Positions 45,787-55,848 of a stretch of 64,000 nt of DNA are shown piece after piece. Position 1 is the stretch's first letter. Every line of letters begins with the position of its first letter. The stretch is from Exobasidium rhododendri. Taxonomy: Eukaryota > Basidiomycota > Exobasidiomycetes > Exobasidiales > Exobasidiaceae. Under the pieces are notes generated by a model that was given only the letters and a program-made list of their open reading frames with translations, was not told the origin of the DNA and ran no database searches. A program made the position numbers and the translations under genes. The stretch is taken from assembly GCA_026210745.1 (NCBI GenBank), contig CP110630.1, positions 4,588,001 to 4,652,000 of the forward strand, written 5' to 3'.

Positions 45787-46002
45787 GCCAGTCTTAATAG
45801 TTCAGACTGTGGTGATCACCCGCGCCGATTTCAATCGGAACGAACAAAAGAGCGTCTTCCAATTCCAAAATTATCGTCTGCACGTGCCTCCTCCACCTTC
45901 CCATCGATCTTTTAATTTCCCTGGCGAAGTCAGAAACGTCGCCCAACATTTGGCTCACATGAATGCTATGCACATCACACTATTTCTTCTCTGAGAGGAA
46001 GT
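45787..46002. promoter_or_regulatory. Short bidirectional promoter, helicase / methyltransferase
   Basis: Only 216 bp separate the two divergent start codons, so the promoters must overlap or share elements. No specific site is recognised. Confidence 0.35.
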
Positions 46003-46847
46003 ATGGCAGACGACGAGCCACGAAATGAGGAATTCCAGACAAAGGTGAGCAGTCGCTATGAGAGTAAAGAGAATATATGGCCTTTGAGATACGACTTACC
46101 CGGATCCCTCCTGATCAAAAAGGAATACTGGGACAAGCGATATGCTGCTGAAAAGCCAGAGGAAGATTACGACTGGTTCAAGACGTACAGCGACTTGGAG
46201 TGAGCACAGGGCAGGCTGAGGGTTGTATCGTGTTCTCACTTCAGCTTTTGATCGATATAGACCTATGCTAAGCGAGCTCATACCAGACAAGGAAAGCAAG
46301 ATTCTCATGCTCGGCTGCGGGAATAGCACTCTCAGTATCGACATGTTTAACGCCGGATACACAAGAATAACCAACCTCGACTACTCCGACGTCCTGATAG
46401 CAAAGATGAAGGACCGATTTCCGCAGATGGACTGGCGGGTCATGGACGTGAGAGAGTTGGGAGATCGTGCTGTTGAGCTAGGAGGTAGAGGGACGTGGGA
46501 CGTGGTGCTGGACAAGGGAACGATGGATGCCCTGATGGCGGAGAAGGGTTCCGTGTGGGATCCATCAGATACGGTGCGGGAGAATGTGAGGCGGGAAGTG
46601 GATGGAACCTTGGAGTGAGTGTATTCCACAGCCTTTAATGTCGCTGTTCGTCTGGAATCTGACACTGCACTTCTGATGTGCACCTTCGAACAGGCTGCTG
46701 AAAGCAAAGACGGGCATATTTATCTACCTCACCTGGATGCAAAAGCACTTTCGTGAGCCTTATCTGCTTAGATCAGCGTGGACAATCGAGACTCGCACGT
46801 TGGGGGATATGTTTCATTACTTCTTGTACATTGGTCGCAAACACTGA
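46003..46847 (+). CDS. Class I methyltransferase, EEF1AKMT4/METTL13-like
   Basis: A predicted protein-lysine methyltransferase; family members modify elongation factor eEF1A. Exons 46003-46199, 46261-46614 and 46694-46847 give 234 residues. Visible are the entry motif EYWDKRYAAEKPEEDYDWF, SAM motif I MLGCGNSTLS, the acidic post-I residue in TNLDYSD, WRVMDV, and motif IV WDVVLDKGTMDAL. The last exon reads FIYLTWMQKHFREPYLL and ends in YFLYIGRKH. The start MADDEPRNEE is the first ATG. Its stop lies 40 bp from that of the convergent Mgr3-like gene. Confidence 0.88.
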
Positions 46848-46887
46848 CTTTCTCCAATGACAAAGCAGCTTCCGCCATCTGTAACTT

Positions 46888-48305
46888 TCACTTTGACTTT
46901 GGTGATGTCGTCCTTTCCAGTTCACTGAGTGCTTGAGCAGCTCTAGATCGGTACTCTCTCATACCATACAAGTCTGCCTTCATGTAAGCCCTTTGGAACA
47001 TTTCCCGAGCCTTGCAATCGTCCTTCTTCATTCTTGCTATCTCTCCCAGATTAGAGAGCAATGCCACTTCGGCGTGCCAACATTGCCCTTTTACTTCATT
47101 CGTTCTGGCGTCATCACCTGCCTCTATCTTCTTGAATCCTTTGCCTTCCTTTCCATCCCATCCTGCTCCTCGAAGTGCATATCCCACGATGTCCAGCCCT
47201 TTCAGAGCCCATGTTGCAGCTTCATCTACTTTTGAGCCCGACTTATCTGCATCGGTGAGCAGTTGTGCAATGTTGTTCATCAGAATACCTGTTCGACACC
47301 GCTCAGCAACGGTAGGCTCACTTGTGCGTGAAGCTTTGTTCGCTGGCATTAGCAGATTGATCGCTTGCACATAAAGAGGAATGGCGTATTCGCTGCGTCC
47401 CTGAGAAGCGTACAATTGACCGAGAGCTTCCAAGGAGGCACCCAAGGTAGCTCCCTCAATCCATGGTGGTAGTTCTAAATCGGCAAGTACTAAACCGCTC
47501 TCTGGATTTGATAAGGCCTCCATTCTGTCTTTTTCGGATACTGCCAGCCTCAACAGTTCCTCGACGCTCCATCGCAAGTGATGCTCTGCCAAAGACGAGG
47601 CTTCGACGTGTGCTGGTATTGTCTCGGGAAGTAGTGCTTCTGACACTTCCTTGATTGCAGCAAGATCACCACACCTCTGAGCTAACGCTACGGCTCGAAT
47701 GCGCTCTTCAGGCGTCTTTCCTTTCTCTTCCATGTATTGCAAGGATTCAGAGTATATTTGGTAAGCCTCTTTCAGCTTGCCTTGTTCTTCGAGGAGGGAG
47801 CCCAGTGCAATACTGATTCCCGAGACTTTCAGCAAGGGCATCTTGCCAAGCTTTTCCAGAGACATGCCTTGAGCCGTCTCCAATGCTCTGGAGTGTAGTA
47901 TTGAGAACGACATGAGTCCAAGTCTACTCATGAGGATAGACTAAGCGACGGTCTCACTCACCTCCTGTACAATGCTTCTGCCATCTTCCTTTCACCTCTT
48001 CTATGCGCTTTTATTGCCGCTCGCAGATCCCCTCGCAATTCATCTGGCCAGATGCTGAAAGTGTTGTAGTAAGCGTACACACCCACACCTGTGCCAACGA
48101 AGCCGAGTATGATCAGACCAAAAAAGGTGGTCCTGACAAGAGGCCTTCGTGGCGTCGAGGGTGGCAAGGAGGAAAAGGAAGTCGAAGCTACCGTGTCGGA
48201 GCTTGCTTGTCGAGATTGTACGGCACTCGGCATCATCATCCCACGATATACCTTCGAACGCAGGACGGATTGACCGCTTTGGCGGAAAAGAGTCGGCAGA
48301 GCCAT
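46888..48305 (-). CDS. MGR3: Mgr3-like mitochondrial TPR protein (i-AAA protease adaptor)
   Basis: In yeast Mgr3 is an inner-membrane adaptor of the i-AAA protease Yme1. Exons 48305-47962 and 47887-46888 give 447 residues. The N-terminus is a likely targeting sequence (MALPTLFRQSGQSVLRSKV), followed by a transmembrane segment at about residues 59-80, then the signature YYNTFSIWPDELRGDLRAAI and tetratricopeptide-like helices (KAYQIYSESLQ-type, EALGQLYASQGRSEYAIPLY, ALLSNLGEIARMKKDD). The assignment is by domain order and the conserved post-membrane segment; the symbol is tentative. Confidence 0.78.
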
Positions 48306-48696
48306 GTTGCGAATATTGAGGAGGAAGGAAAAGGAAGGTCAAGCTTCTCAATTGACTAATTCTTTAATTATCTCATCAAGGAGAGTGAAGAAGGTGGTAC
48401 ATTTAGGACTCTGGCGCACGGGCCAAGAAAGATCGACAAGAAGAATGGGCTCTCATTTGCTCTGAGCAGAGCCTGGCTCGATACTTTCTGCCGTCGTCGA
48501 GGAAGAGGTGGTGTGTATCAAAGGATTGCCTCACTTGTAAGAATGACATCTCACGAATCGTGTAGTCCATCAACAAAGGGGATGGAGCCTGTGGTGTGAC
48601 AGAAGGATGCCTACCGTGAAACTCTTCCTCAAGGTCCTGCCCTTTGAAGAAAGAGGGCGTGCGAACGAGAAGAGCGTGGAAGAAGCTGATCATGCT
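48306..48696. other. Intergenic between Mgr3-like and TAPT1 genes
   Basis: These 391 bases are the upstream region of the Mgr3-like gene and the 3' UTR of the TAPT1-like gene. An ATG-started 96-codon frame (48403-48693, minus) lies here but has no family likeness. Confidence 0.4.
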
Positions 48697-51600
48697 TCAC
48701 CAGATCCTGCTGCGAATCATCGTATATCTGTCTACGTCCATGAGTGATCCTACGTTGGCAGCCTTTCTTTCTTTCTTGTTACTCGAAGCTTGAACGGGCT
48801 GTCCGTCGAGGCCATATTTTGAAGCGTCATCTTCTCGCTTATCGATTAGTTGTACGAGTTTCTCTTCGTAAGCCTGCATGAAAGGATGGTGAGCTACCAT
48901 TTCACAGACTCTTTACTCAATGAGGAAGCTTCCCCTTTACTACGCACCTTCTCATCTTTATCTACTCCGATTGGCGAACGACCCTTTGCGTTGATGTCCT
49001 CTTCCCTTTCCCGCTCACCCATAGTAGAGTAGCGATGAGAAGCATAGCTGACCAGGTTGGTGCCCAGTAATAGCTTGACTGCAACCAGACTAGAGGAGAG
49101 CAGCAAGTGGATGGAAAGATTGTCAATTGAGCTGCAATTCGTAAATCCCTCTCTGTACCAGGCCCCCGACGAAGAAACTTACAAGATCCAAGCTATGAGT
49201 ATGGTAAGTATCCAGGCGCTGGCACTGAGCAAGTAGTTCCATATCAGATCGAACTTCATTTCCGCTTCATTTGTCAAGCCACCTAGGACAAGAATGAAGG
49301 CAGATCGAGCTGCACTCCACACCTTTATCAATGAATTGCTGTTTGCTTCAAATTGGCCGCTAGTGGAGTGCTGCGAATGGCTGCTGGGCATAGCACATTC
49401 GTCGAAGTGACTGTCATCTTTCAACATCGTCATGATCTGACTCGTCATTCGTACCAACAAGCAAGCCAGTGGTATCGAAGCGAACCCTAATCTCCGGCTG
49501 ACAACCGGACTCTGATCCACAAAGGTGTGCTTTCTTCGCGAGGCCGTTGTTCCCGTCCCACTTGCCGCTGTCAAATCTCGACAGAGAACGTCCATGAAGC
49601 GGCCATAGACAGAAGGCCGAATGTGATTAAATTTGGTGATGAAGGCATGTTTGAGCCAGTCGACCAGACACTCCGACGCGAGGACGATGCAGACGGGTGT
49701 AAAGCTCGTCTCGAGCAAGGAGAAGCTAGGAAATACGGTGTAGCTGGTCGGAAGTGGGCTCAGGATACCCCGACCAATCGAAGCGAGGGCAGAGTCGTTT
49801 TGTATAGCTCCCAAAGGCCGCGTTCCAGGTGGGAGCATCGACGATTGTGAAGTGACTGCTGGTGAATTGCCTGATGCACCAGCTACTTCGATGAGATTCC
49901 GCAAGCCGATGGCGCCCAACATCAAAGTGAGCTGGAATCGTTCGACGATGTCCGCACAAGTCAGTTGAAACAGGTTCTCCTTTTCGAACTTCTTGAAGAC
50001 GCTTCCTTTGATTTCCACGAACTGATTCGAGAGTAGCAGGGTAAGTAGAGCATTATCGTACGAGTTGATGGCGACATTCAAGGTGACAAGTTGGTAGAAC
50101 AAGACTAGAGTGTGAGCTAAAACATACCCCAGACTGAGTAGGAAGAAGCCGATCGGTCGAAGATACGGCTGTCTGCCATCTTTTCGTCTTGCCAGTGTCA
50201 TTCGTGAAAAGAGAGTATCCAGCAAGTCTTGCCCAAAAGAACAGCACAGTCGGTCGGCAATCTCTAGCACGTTGAAGATGACGGAGAGCTTGACCACATC
50301 TTGACCCCGAACAGAGTGGTACATTTTGCTTGCATCTGTTACCCGAGACAGGATGTAGCAGCTCAAGACAATGAGAAGCGCCTTGAGCATATCGCACTTA
50401 TGCGAAGAGTGCAGGTATCGCTTTTGCCCTCCAAGAAGCCACATCAACGTATTACGCGTCCACATGAAGAGGGCAACGAGAGATCGAAGTGGGAGGATGG
50501 TGAATGTGTATAGGAATGAATCAAGGCAGACGGCGAATCCAAAGACCATGATCTTTTCCATCCAGAAGGGAATCGCTATGAAGTTGGTCACCCTTTCCCA
50601 TTTGAGCTCTTGAGTGTTGTCAAAGTCAGTCGCCATCACTTCTTCCTTGAGATAGTCCCACAGGCTAAACGGTGGAGCTGCATCGGCAATCTGATCCAGT
50701 TGCGATGACAGCATCTTGGAAGTAGGTGCTTTCCTCTGTGCCTTTGCTTCTGTAGCATCATCAGACATCGCAGGAGAGGTCAAAGTCATCATGTCGCCCG
50801 CCTTCTTTTCGCTACCTGAAGACGCCGTCGTCATGCCTACAGCTATTGAAATGGCACTGCCCCAATTCGAAAGTGAGGTCACTGCAGACTGGTTGCTCAC
50901 TCGCTTCGACATCTCCTCATCGGCATCTGCCTCATTGAGCGGACTTGCCGGCTCAGAAGCATACAACTCCTTCACAGGGCCATTCTGACTGCCCCTTGCC
51001 ATATTGCTCTGCTCCTCATTGCTTTCATTAGCTTGCCCTGCGGAGATGGCAGTCGCTGAAGCTGATCGAGAAGCAGCTGCGGCGCCAAGTCTAGGAGATC
51101 TTGAATCGATCGAGCTTGCCTTACGGGAAATACGGCCAGGTTTCAACTGTTGCTGTGATCGCCTCTTGTTAGGCATCGTCGTATTTCCTGCGTGAAGTCG
51201 GATCTCATCGGTCCACCCTGATGGATCTGCTTCTTCAGCACCCTCTCTTGTAGCACCAGCCATAGTCAGTTCATTTCCATGAAGCAGCAGCTCCTCCCTC
51301 ATTTCCATGTCTGAGTCTTCTGGTGGGGTCAAAGGCTGCTGTCCCCCTCTCATCAACCGATTATACCTCTCCATGTTGTTCGACTCTGACATCATCAAAG
51401 CTCTTTTACTCTGCCTGTATTCTCGCAGTGCGCTCTTGTTACTTTGTCTACTTCTTACACTTTCATCTGGTCTACCTGACGCAGTGGCACTTGATTCTGC
51501 ACTGTTGTCGCTATCTTCCTCCGAAGAGCTCTCATCCTCCCACCCATCCGCCTCTCTTCCGTCGTCAATCGCTCGCATCATCGGTTCATCTTGCTCATCT

Positions 51601-51908
51601 TCATCCGACGAGACATCTACCCAGCTGTTTTCAACCCTCTGTACTCTTGAGAGTGCGCCATGATCCCTCCTCTCTGACTGCCAGGACCTCTCCTGCAAGG
51701 CTTTCGAGTCAAAAGCTCCGGAGAAAGGCAGCGATGCAGATGACAACCTCTTGTCCTCTGCGTGAACCGCCCTTTTCGATCCCTTGCCTGGCGTAGTTGT
51801 CCCTTCCACTTCCTCAAATGACTGCGATGATCTGTGTCTTCGCCTTGTTGTCTCTCCACTTGACTCTGAAGACGAGGAACCCGCGCTGTCGACGTCGTTG
51901 TCCATCAA
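48697..51908 (-). CDS. EMP65: TAPT1/EMP65 family ER membrane protein
   Basis: Multi-pass membrane protein; yeast Emp65 protects soluble ER proteins together with Slp1, and human TAPT1 affects cilia and collagen. Exons 51908-49183, 49089-48948 and 48873-48697 give 1014 residues. The first 400 residues are acidic and Ser-rich, probably disordered. The DUF747 core begins at FSLWDYLKEEV (about 406) and contains several hydrophobic helices (for example SFLYTFTILPLRSLVALFMW and IGFFLLSLGYVLAHTLVLF) and the conserved LLTLLLSNQFVEIKGSVFKK. It continues with FSFLETSF-like and CLVDWLKHAFITKFN motifs; exon 2 supplies VKLLLGTNLVSYA and exon 3 the closing DVDRYTMIRSRIW, typical of the family end. Internal introns are phase-consistent. 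Confidence 0.92.
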
Positions 51909-52045
51909 TAGTGTAGTAGGCTAGAAGTGAGAGAATTAGAGGAGTGCTACTCTTTCACTTTTTGACCGATGAATTGTACGACCAAGCACGAAGATATTGG
52001 CTTTACAGTTATACTTCTTTAGATTGCCACATGTGGAGAACCTAT

Positions 52046-52158
52046 GACGCCTTACCAAAGTGGTCAATGGGGTTGCCTCGAACAATCCCCTTCGAACTTG
52101 TTTTACAAGTGAAAGCAATTGTGCTTCGCACGCGCAGGTTCAAATCCTGCAGGCGTCG
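52046..52158 (+). tRNA. tRNA-Ser(CGA) with 31-nt intron
   Basis: A perfect 7-bp acceptor stem pairs GACGCCT (52046-52052) with AGGCGTC (52151-52157); the discriminator base is G. D stem CCA/TGG (52055-52057 with 52068-52070) encloses a loop containing GTGG. Anticodon stem GTTGC (52072-52076) pairs with GCAAT (52115-52119), with one G-U, around C-T-CGA-A; the anticodon is at 52079-52081. The intron is 52083-52113, directly 3' of the base after the anticodon, and contains a TTCG able to pair with the anticodon, as in fungal tRNA-Ser(CGA) introns. A long variable arm (GTGC-TTC-GCAC) marks class II. T arm GCAGG-TTCAAAT-CCTGC carries box B. The D stem has C10-G25 instead of the usual G10-C25. Confidence 0.92.
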
Positions 52159-52171
52159 ACACACTGGTAAA

Positions 52172-52177
52172 TTTTTT
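52172..52177 (+). terminator. RNA polymerase III terminator of tRNA-Ser
   Basis: A run of six T residues lies 14 bases after the discriminator base, followed by a second T-rich stretch. This is the usual Pol III stop signal. Confidence 0.8.
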
Positions 52178-52317
52178 ATTTTTGTCGGCCTGTGCGTTTT
52201 ATTTGGTCTTGTTTTTCGTGGGAGGGACGACTAGGACACGCAACGACTGTGCCAGAGATGGCTGGGGCAGAACTGAATGAATTACAATGAGAGCAGAAGA
52301 TACAGTCGTATACATTA

Positions 52318-54663
52318 CTATTTTGTACCCGGCAGTGGGTTTTTGGTGAGCAAATCAGGGTGAATTACCATCTCGTGCAAGCCCTTTCCGGCTGCTACCA
52401 TAGGCAAGACGTGCTGCAGAGGAAAGCGGGGAGGTCAGTCGTGTGTGTATGTGTGTGTGTCTCTCTCTCTCAACGTGTTGTGAGGTGCGGAATGTTCTGC
52501 TCACCTCTCTGTCGTTAATCAAGACTTCCATGAGAACGGGCTTGGTGTTGTCGTAGTCGATGAACTCTTGCATCTTTTCTGCCAATTCGCTCGAATTCTT
52601 GCACAAGATGCTATGAGCTCCGCAAGCTTCGGCGAGTTTGGTGAAAGCAGGGTTCAGTTGTTTCGTGTGACTATACCTCTCTTCGTAGAACAGGTCTTGC
52701 CATTGCACTACCATTCCTTGACCGTTGTTGTTCAGTATCAGAATCTTGACGCCGATGCCAAACTCAACAGCAGTGGCGATTTCCATAAACGTCATCTGAG
52801 CACTAGCGTCTCCATCGACATCCACGACAATCTTCTCAGGCTGAGCAACCTTTGCGCCAATGGCAAAGGGGATCCCTACGCCCATCGTACCGGCTCCTCC
52901 ACTCGATACCCAAGTCCGTGGATGAGTCCATCGGATGTGCTGAGCGGCCCACATCTGGTGGCATCCTACGCCAGTGGAGACGACCAAGTCCTTCTTCCTG
53001 GCGGGACCAACTGCTCTGTCAAGTGCTTCCATGACTTCTTGCGGTTTCGACACTTCGTCAGCCTTACTCGGAATGTAGTGGAAAGGATATTTCGCTTTCC
53101 ATCCCTCGATCAACTCAAGCCAGTCCTTTCTTTCCTTCTTCTCCTCTATCAGAGGTAATGTCTTTGCTAGGTTTCGAATGACATCTCCTTCAATAGCACA
53201 TGTAGCCTGGACAACCTTGTTGATGTTCTTTGGCATGACTTCGTAATGAATGATTCCACCACGACCTTCCAAAGCAGCGGCTCTTGCGTGTGGCGCGAAT
53301 TTGTCCACCCTTCCGGTCACTCTGTCGTCAAATCGAGCACCGAGAGCTATGATCAGATCAGCATCCTGCATGGCCAAATTGGCATACACACTTCCGTGCA
53401 TTCCAAGCATGTGAAGAGAGAGAGGATCGTCTTCATTGAATGCGCCTAGTCCTTGCAGAGTAGTCGTGACGGGAATCTTTGCTCGGTGACTAAGTTCCTT
53501 TAGTATTTCAGGACCGTCTGGTCGAGCAAGAATTCCCTGACCAGCGTAAATGATGGGTCTCTTTGCTTTGTTGATCAATTCAGCGGCCTGCTCAATCTCG
53601 GGTGTCATTTCAGACGAAGCGTCAGTATTGTTGTTGAAACGCGATCGACCACGAGATCGTGCAGCGGCTCGACTTGGCAGGGCTGCCTGATTCGGTGTGG
53701 TCCAGTTGAAGGGTAGTGCTTGTCGCAGGATACCGGCAGTCACGTCCTTTGGCAAGTCGACCAAGACCGGTCCTGGCCTTCCGCTTGTAGCAATTTTGAA
53801 AGCTTCATTGATGCGCCTTGGTAGCTCGGTAATATCCTTGACCATGACGTTCCATTTTGTACAGCTTCGACTGATACCTAGCATGTCTGCTTCCTGAAAA
53901 GCATCCGAACCGATTGCGCTAGTAGCTACTTGACCACAGAAGACGATGAGAGGGGACCCATCCATCAAAGCGTCTTGCATCGGGGTCACTACATTTGTAG
54001 CTCCAGGCCCTGAAGTAACAAGTACGACACCGGGCTTGCCTGATACTCGACTATACCCTTGCGCCATATGCCCAGCGCCGTCTTCTCGTCGAGGCAAGAT
54101 GAAATCAAAGTGTTTCGACTTGTAGATAGCATCAAAGACCGGCAGGATAGCACCACCGGGGTAGCCAAAGATGTGCTTGACACCGTGTCGCATCATCATC
54201 TCATGGAATATCTGACCACCAGACATACCGACAAAAGATTGATCAAGAGTATCTGCTTGATTACGCTTCAGCGGATTTGGTGCTGGTGACTGCTGGAATG
54301 CTGGTGAAGGTTCTGGTCGACTGCAAGGAGTGCGGAATGAAGTAGAGCGTCAGCCTTTGTCAGTCATCTACCATGTCTTTTTCTCGAGGGGAAGACATAC
54401 GCGGAAGACACAGATTTCACTGCTGCTGCTTCTTGTTCTTTTGGTGCATTTGTCGTGATGGCTCTGGTTTGCTGTCTCGAAGCGGCAAATTGGTGTCTTT
54501 GAGGAGTGAGGGACGAATTTGTGGCAACGTGTGACGAGAAGGTGTACAGACTTCGGGCAGGTGTGGGTAACGATGTCGCTTTTAGGATATTGCAGGTAGA
54601 TGATGTGCCTCTCCTCAGGGTAGAAGCCCCGCGATGGCGTGCGAGGCTGATGGGCATCGACAT
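52318..54663 (-). CDS. ILV2: Acetolactate synthase catalytic subunit (acetohydroxyacid synthase)
   Basis: ThDP- and FAD-dependent mitochondrial enzyme making acetolactate or acetohydroxybutyrate in valine, isoleucine and leucine synthesis. Exons 54663-54401, 54320-52505 and 52413-52318 give 724 residues. The N-terminus (MSMPISLARHRGAS, then Ser/Thr/Arg-rich) is a mitochondrial targeting peptide. Visible are GYPGGAILPVFDAI with the catalytic Glu in REDGAGHMA, SGPGATNVVTP, LGARFDDRVTGR, the ThDP-magnesium motif beginning GDGDASAQMTFM and ending LNNN, and MVVQWQDLFY. The last exon ends with HVLPMVAAGKGLHEMV. Intron 2 carries a (GT)n/(CT)n run on the plus strand. Herbicide-site positions were not evaluated. 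Confidence 0.97.
52439..52471. repeat. Compound GT/CT microsatellite in ILV2 intron 2
   Basis: Plus-strand GTGTGTGTATGTGTGTGTG runs into CTCTCTCTCTC within the 91-nt second intron of ILV2. On the coding strand it provides a purine-rich then CA-rich intron body. Confidence 0.85.
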
Positions 54664-55848
54664 TGTGCGCTAAGCGTCGGGTGCCAGTGATCCTTTGGCG
54701 GAAATGTGTGTGTGTGTGTATGTGTGGTTAGAGGACAAATGCCGTGTATAAATTATTTCTTCTCCCCTCTTTTGACCAGAGGTATTCTAAGTCTGCCGGC
54801 GTATGGGTCGATGACTCGCGAGAAATGCGGGTGAAAGAGAGCTCACGTGGGAGACCCTCGAAGAACAGATTTGCTTGGATACCACATGGCAGAGGGCGCT
54901 GACGGACACACAGTGGGCGGACAGGCAGGCCCACCTTCCTCATAGGTCATGATCAGGAATGCAGACACCACGGACCACCGAGCCATCATTAAGCTCGCCA
55001 GTGAAGGATTCTTTATGAGACATGCCAGAGAATAAACCGATATCGTATCAAGGATAGCAGTGCTAAGAGATTTGGAGCGGACTTAATTTATGCTCCATCA
55101 TATCACATCTCGCCTAAACACTTCCTGCGTTGCTCGATAGCACATTCTCTCAAAGTAGCGGCGGCGTGAGGCTGGTTTTGTAGATGGGCGCACAGCGGTG
55201 CTTGCTCTGTCCTGCGTCGGTCAAGCTAATCAGTGAGATACTAGCAAAGTCTGTGTGGCTACAGTCGCTTGCCCCGTGCAGAGCTCAGCTTGACGATAAG
55301 ATTCTATTTTGCTTTGATTCTTCAATTGCTTGGCTAGAAAGAGTGAAGGTGAAGACTGCCCCTGTGCTTTCGCAGTGCAGACACTGCTGTGCTTTTTAGA
55401 CAAGCCCATTCTCGCTGCCGCCGTCAAACAATCTCCGCCTGCATTACATTCTTCAGACCGAGTCAGACTAATCAGAAGACCGCTCTACTCATAATTCTCC
55501 CCCCTTTTGTCTTACAGCGCTGATGTCTGTGTAGTAGTGATCTGCTTTGTTCCCCTGTCGACCGCTTTTCCTGTTCTCTTCAGGAACTTTTGGTCTTTTT
55601 CGTCTTCGTACATTGGCCACACCAGTCCTTGTAGTCGATTCCCCACGCTCTTCTTTGCCTCTGGCCTAGCTTTAGCTTTCGTCTTCCACCTTCACAGACA
55701 AGATAGTGTCTAGTAGGACCGACGCTTAATTCTAGGCAAGGCACCCTTGCCGCCGATACGCAAACGAGCGTCTGCTCCGCGAATCATTGTCGCACCCCAA
55801 ATCAAGACAGCCGCTCTTTTGCCCTTCGCTTGCGTGGTCTTGACCAGG
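54664..55848. promoter_or_regulatory. Divergent intergenic region, ILV2 / unknown gene
   Basis: About 1.19 kb lie between divergent start codons. A (TG)n tract lies at 54705-54727, just upstream of ILV2. CT-rich DNA with TTGTCTTAC-like words precedes the right-hand gene and is likely its leader. Small open frames here show no family likeness. Confidence 0.4.

Noticed and set aside
48403-48693. 96-codon ATG-started frame on the minus strand
   Set aside because: It lies in the 3' region of the TAPT1-like gene, shows no domain or family likeness, and frames of this length are expected by chance.
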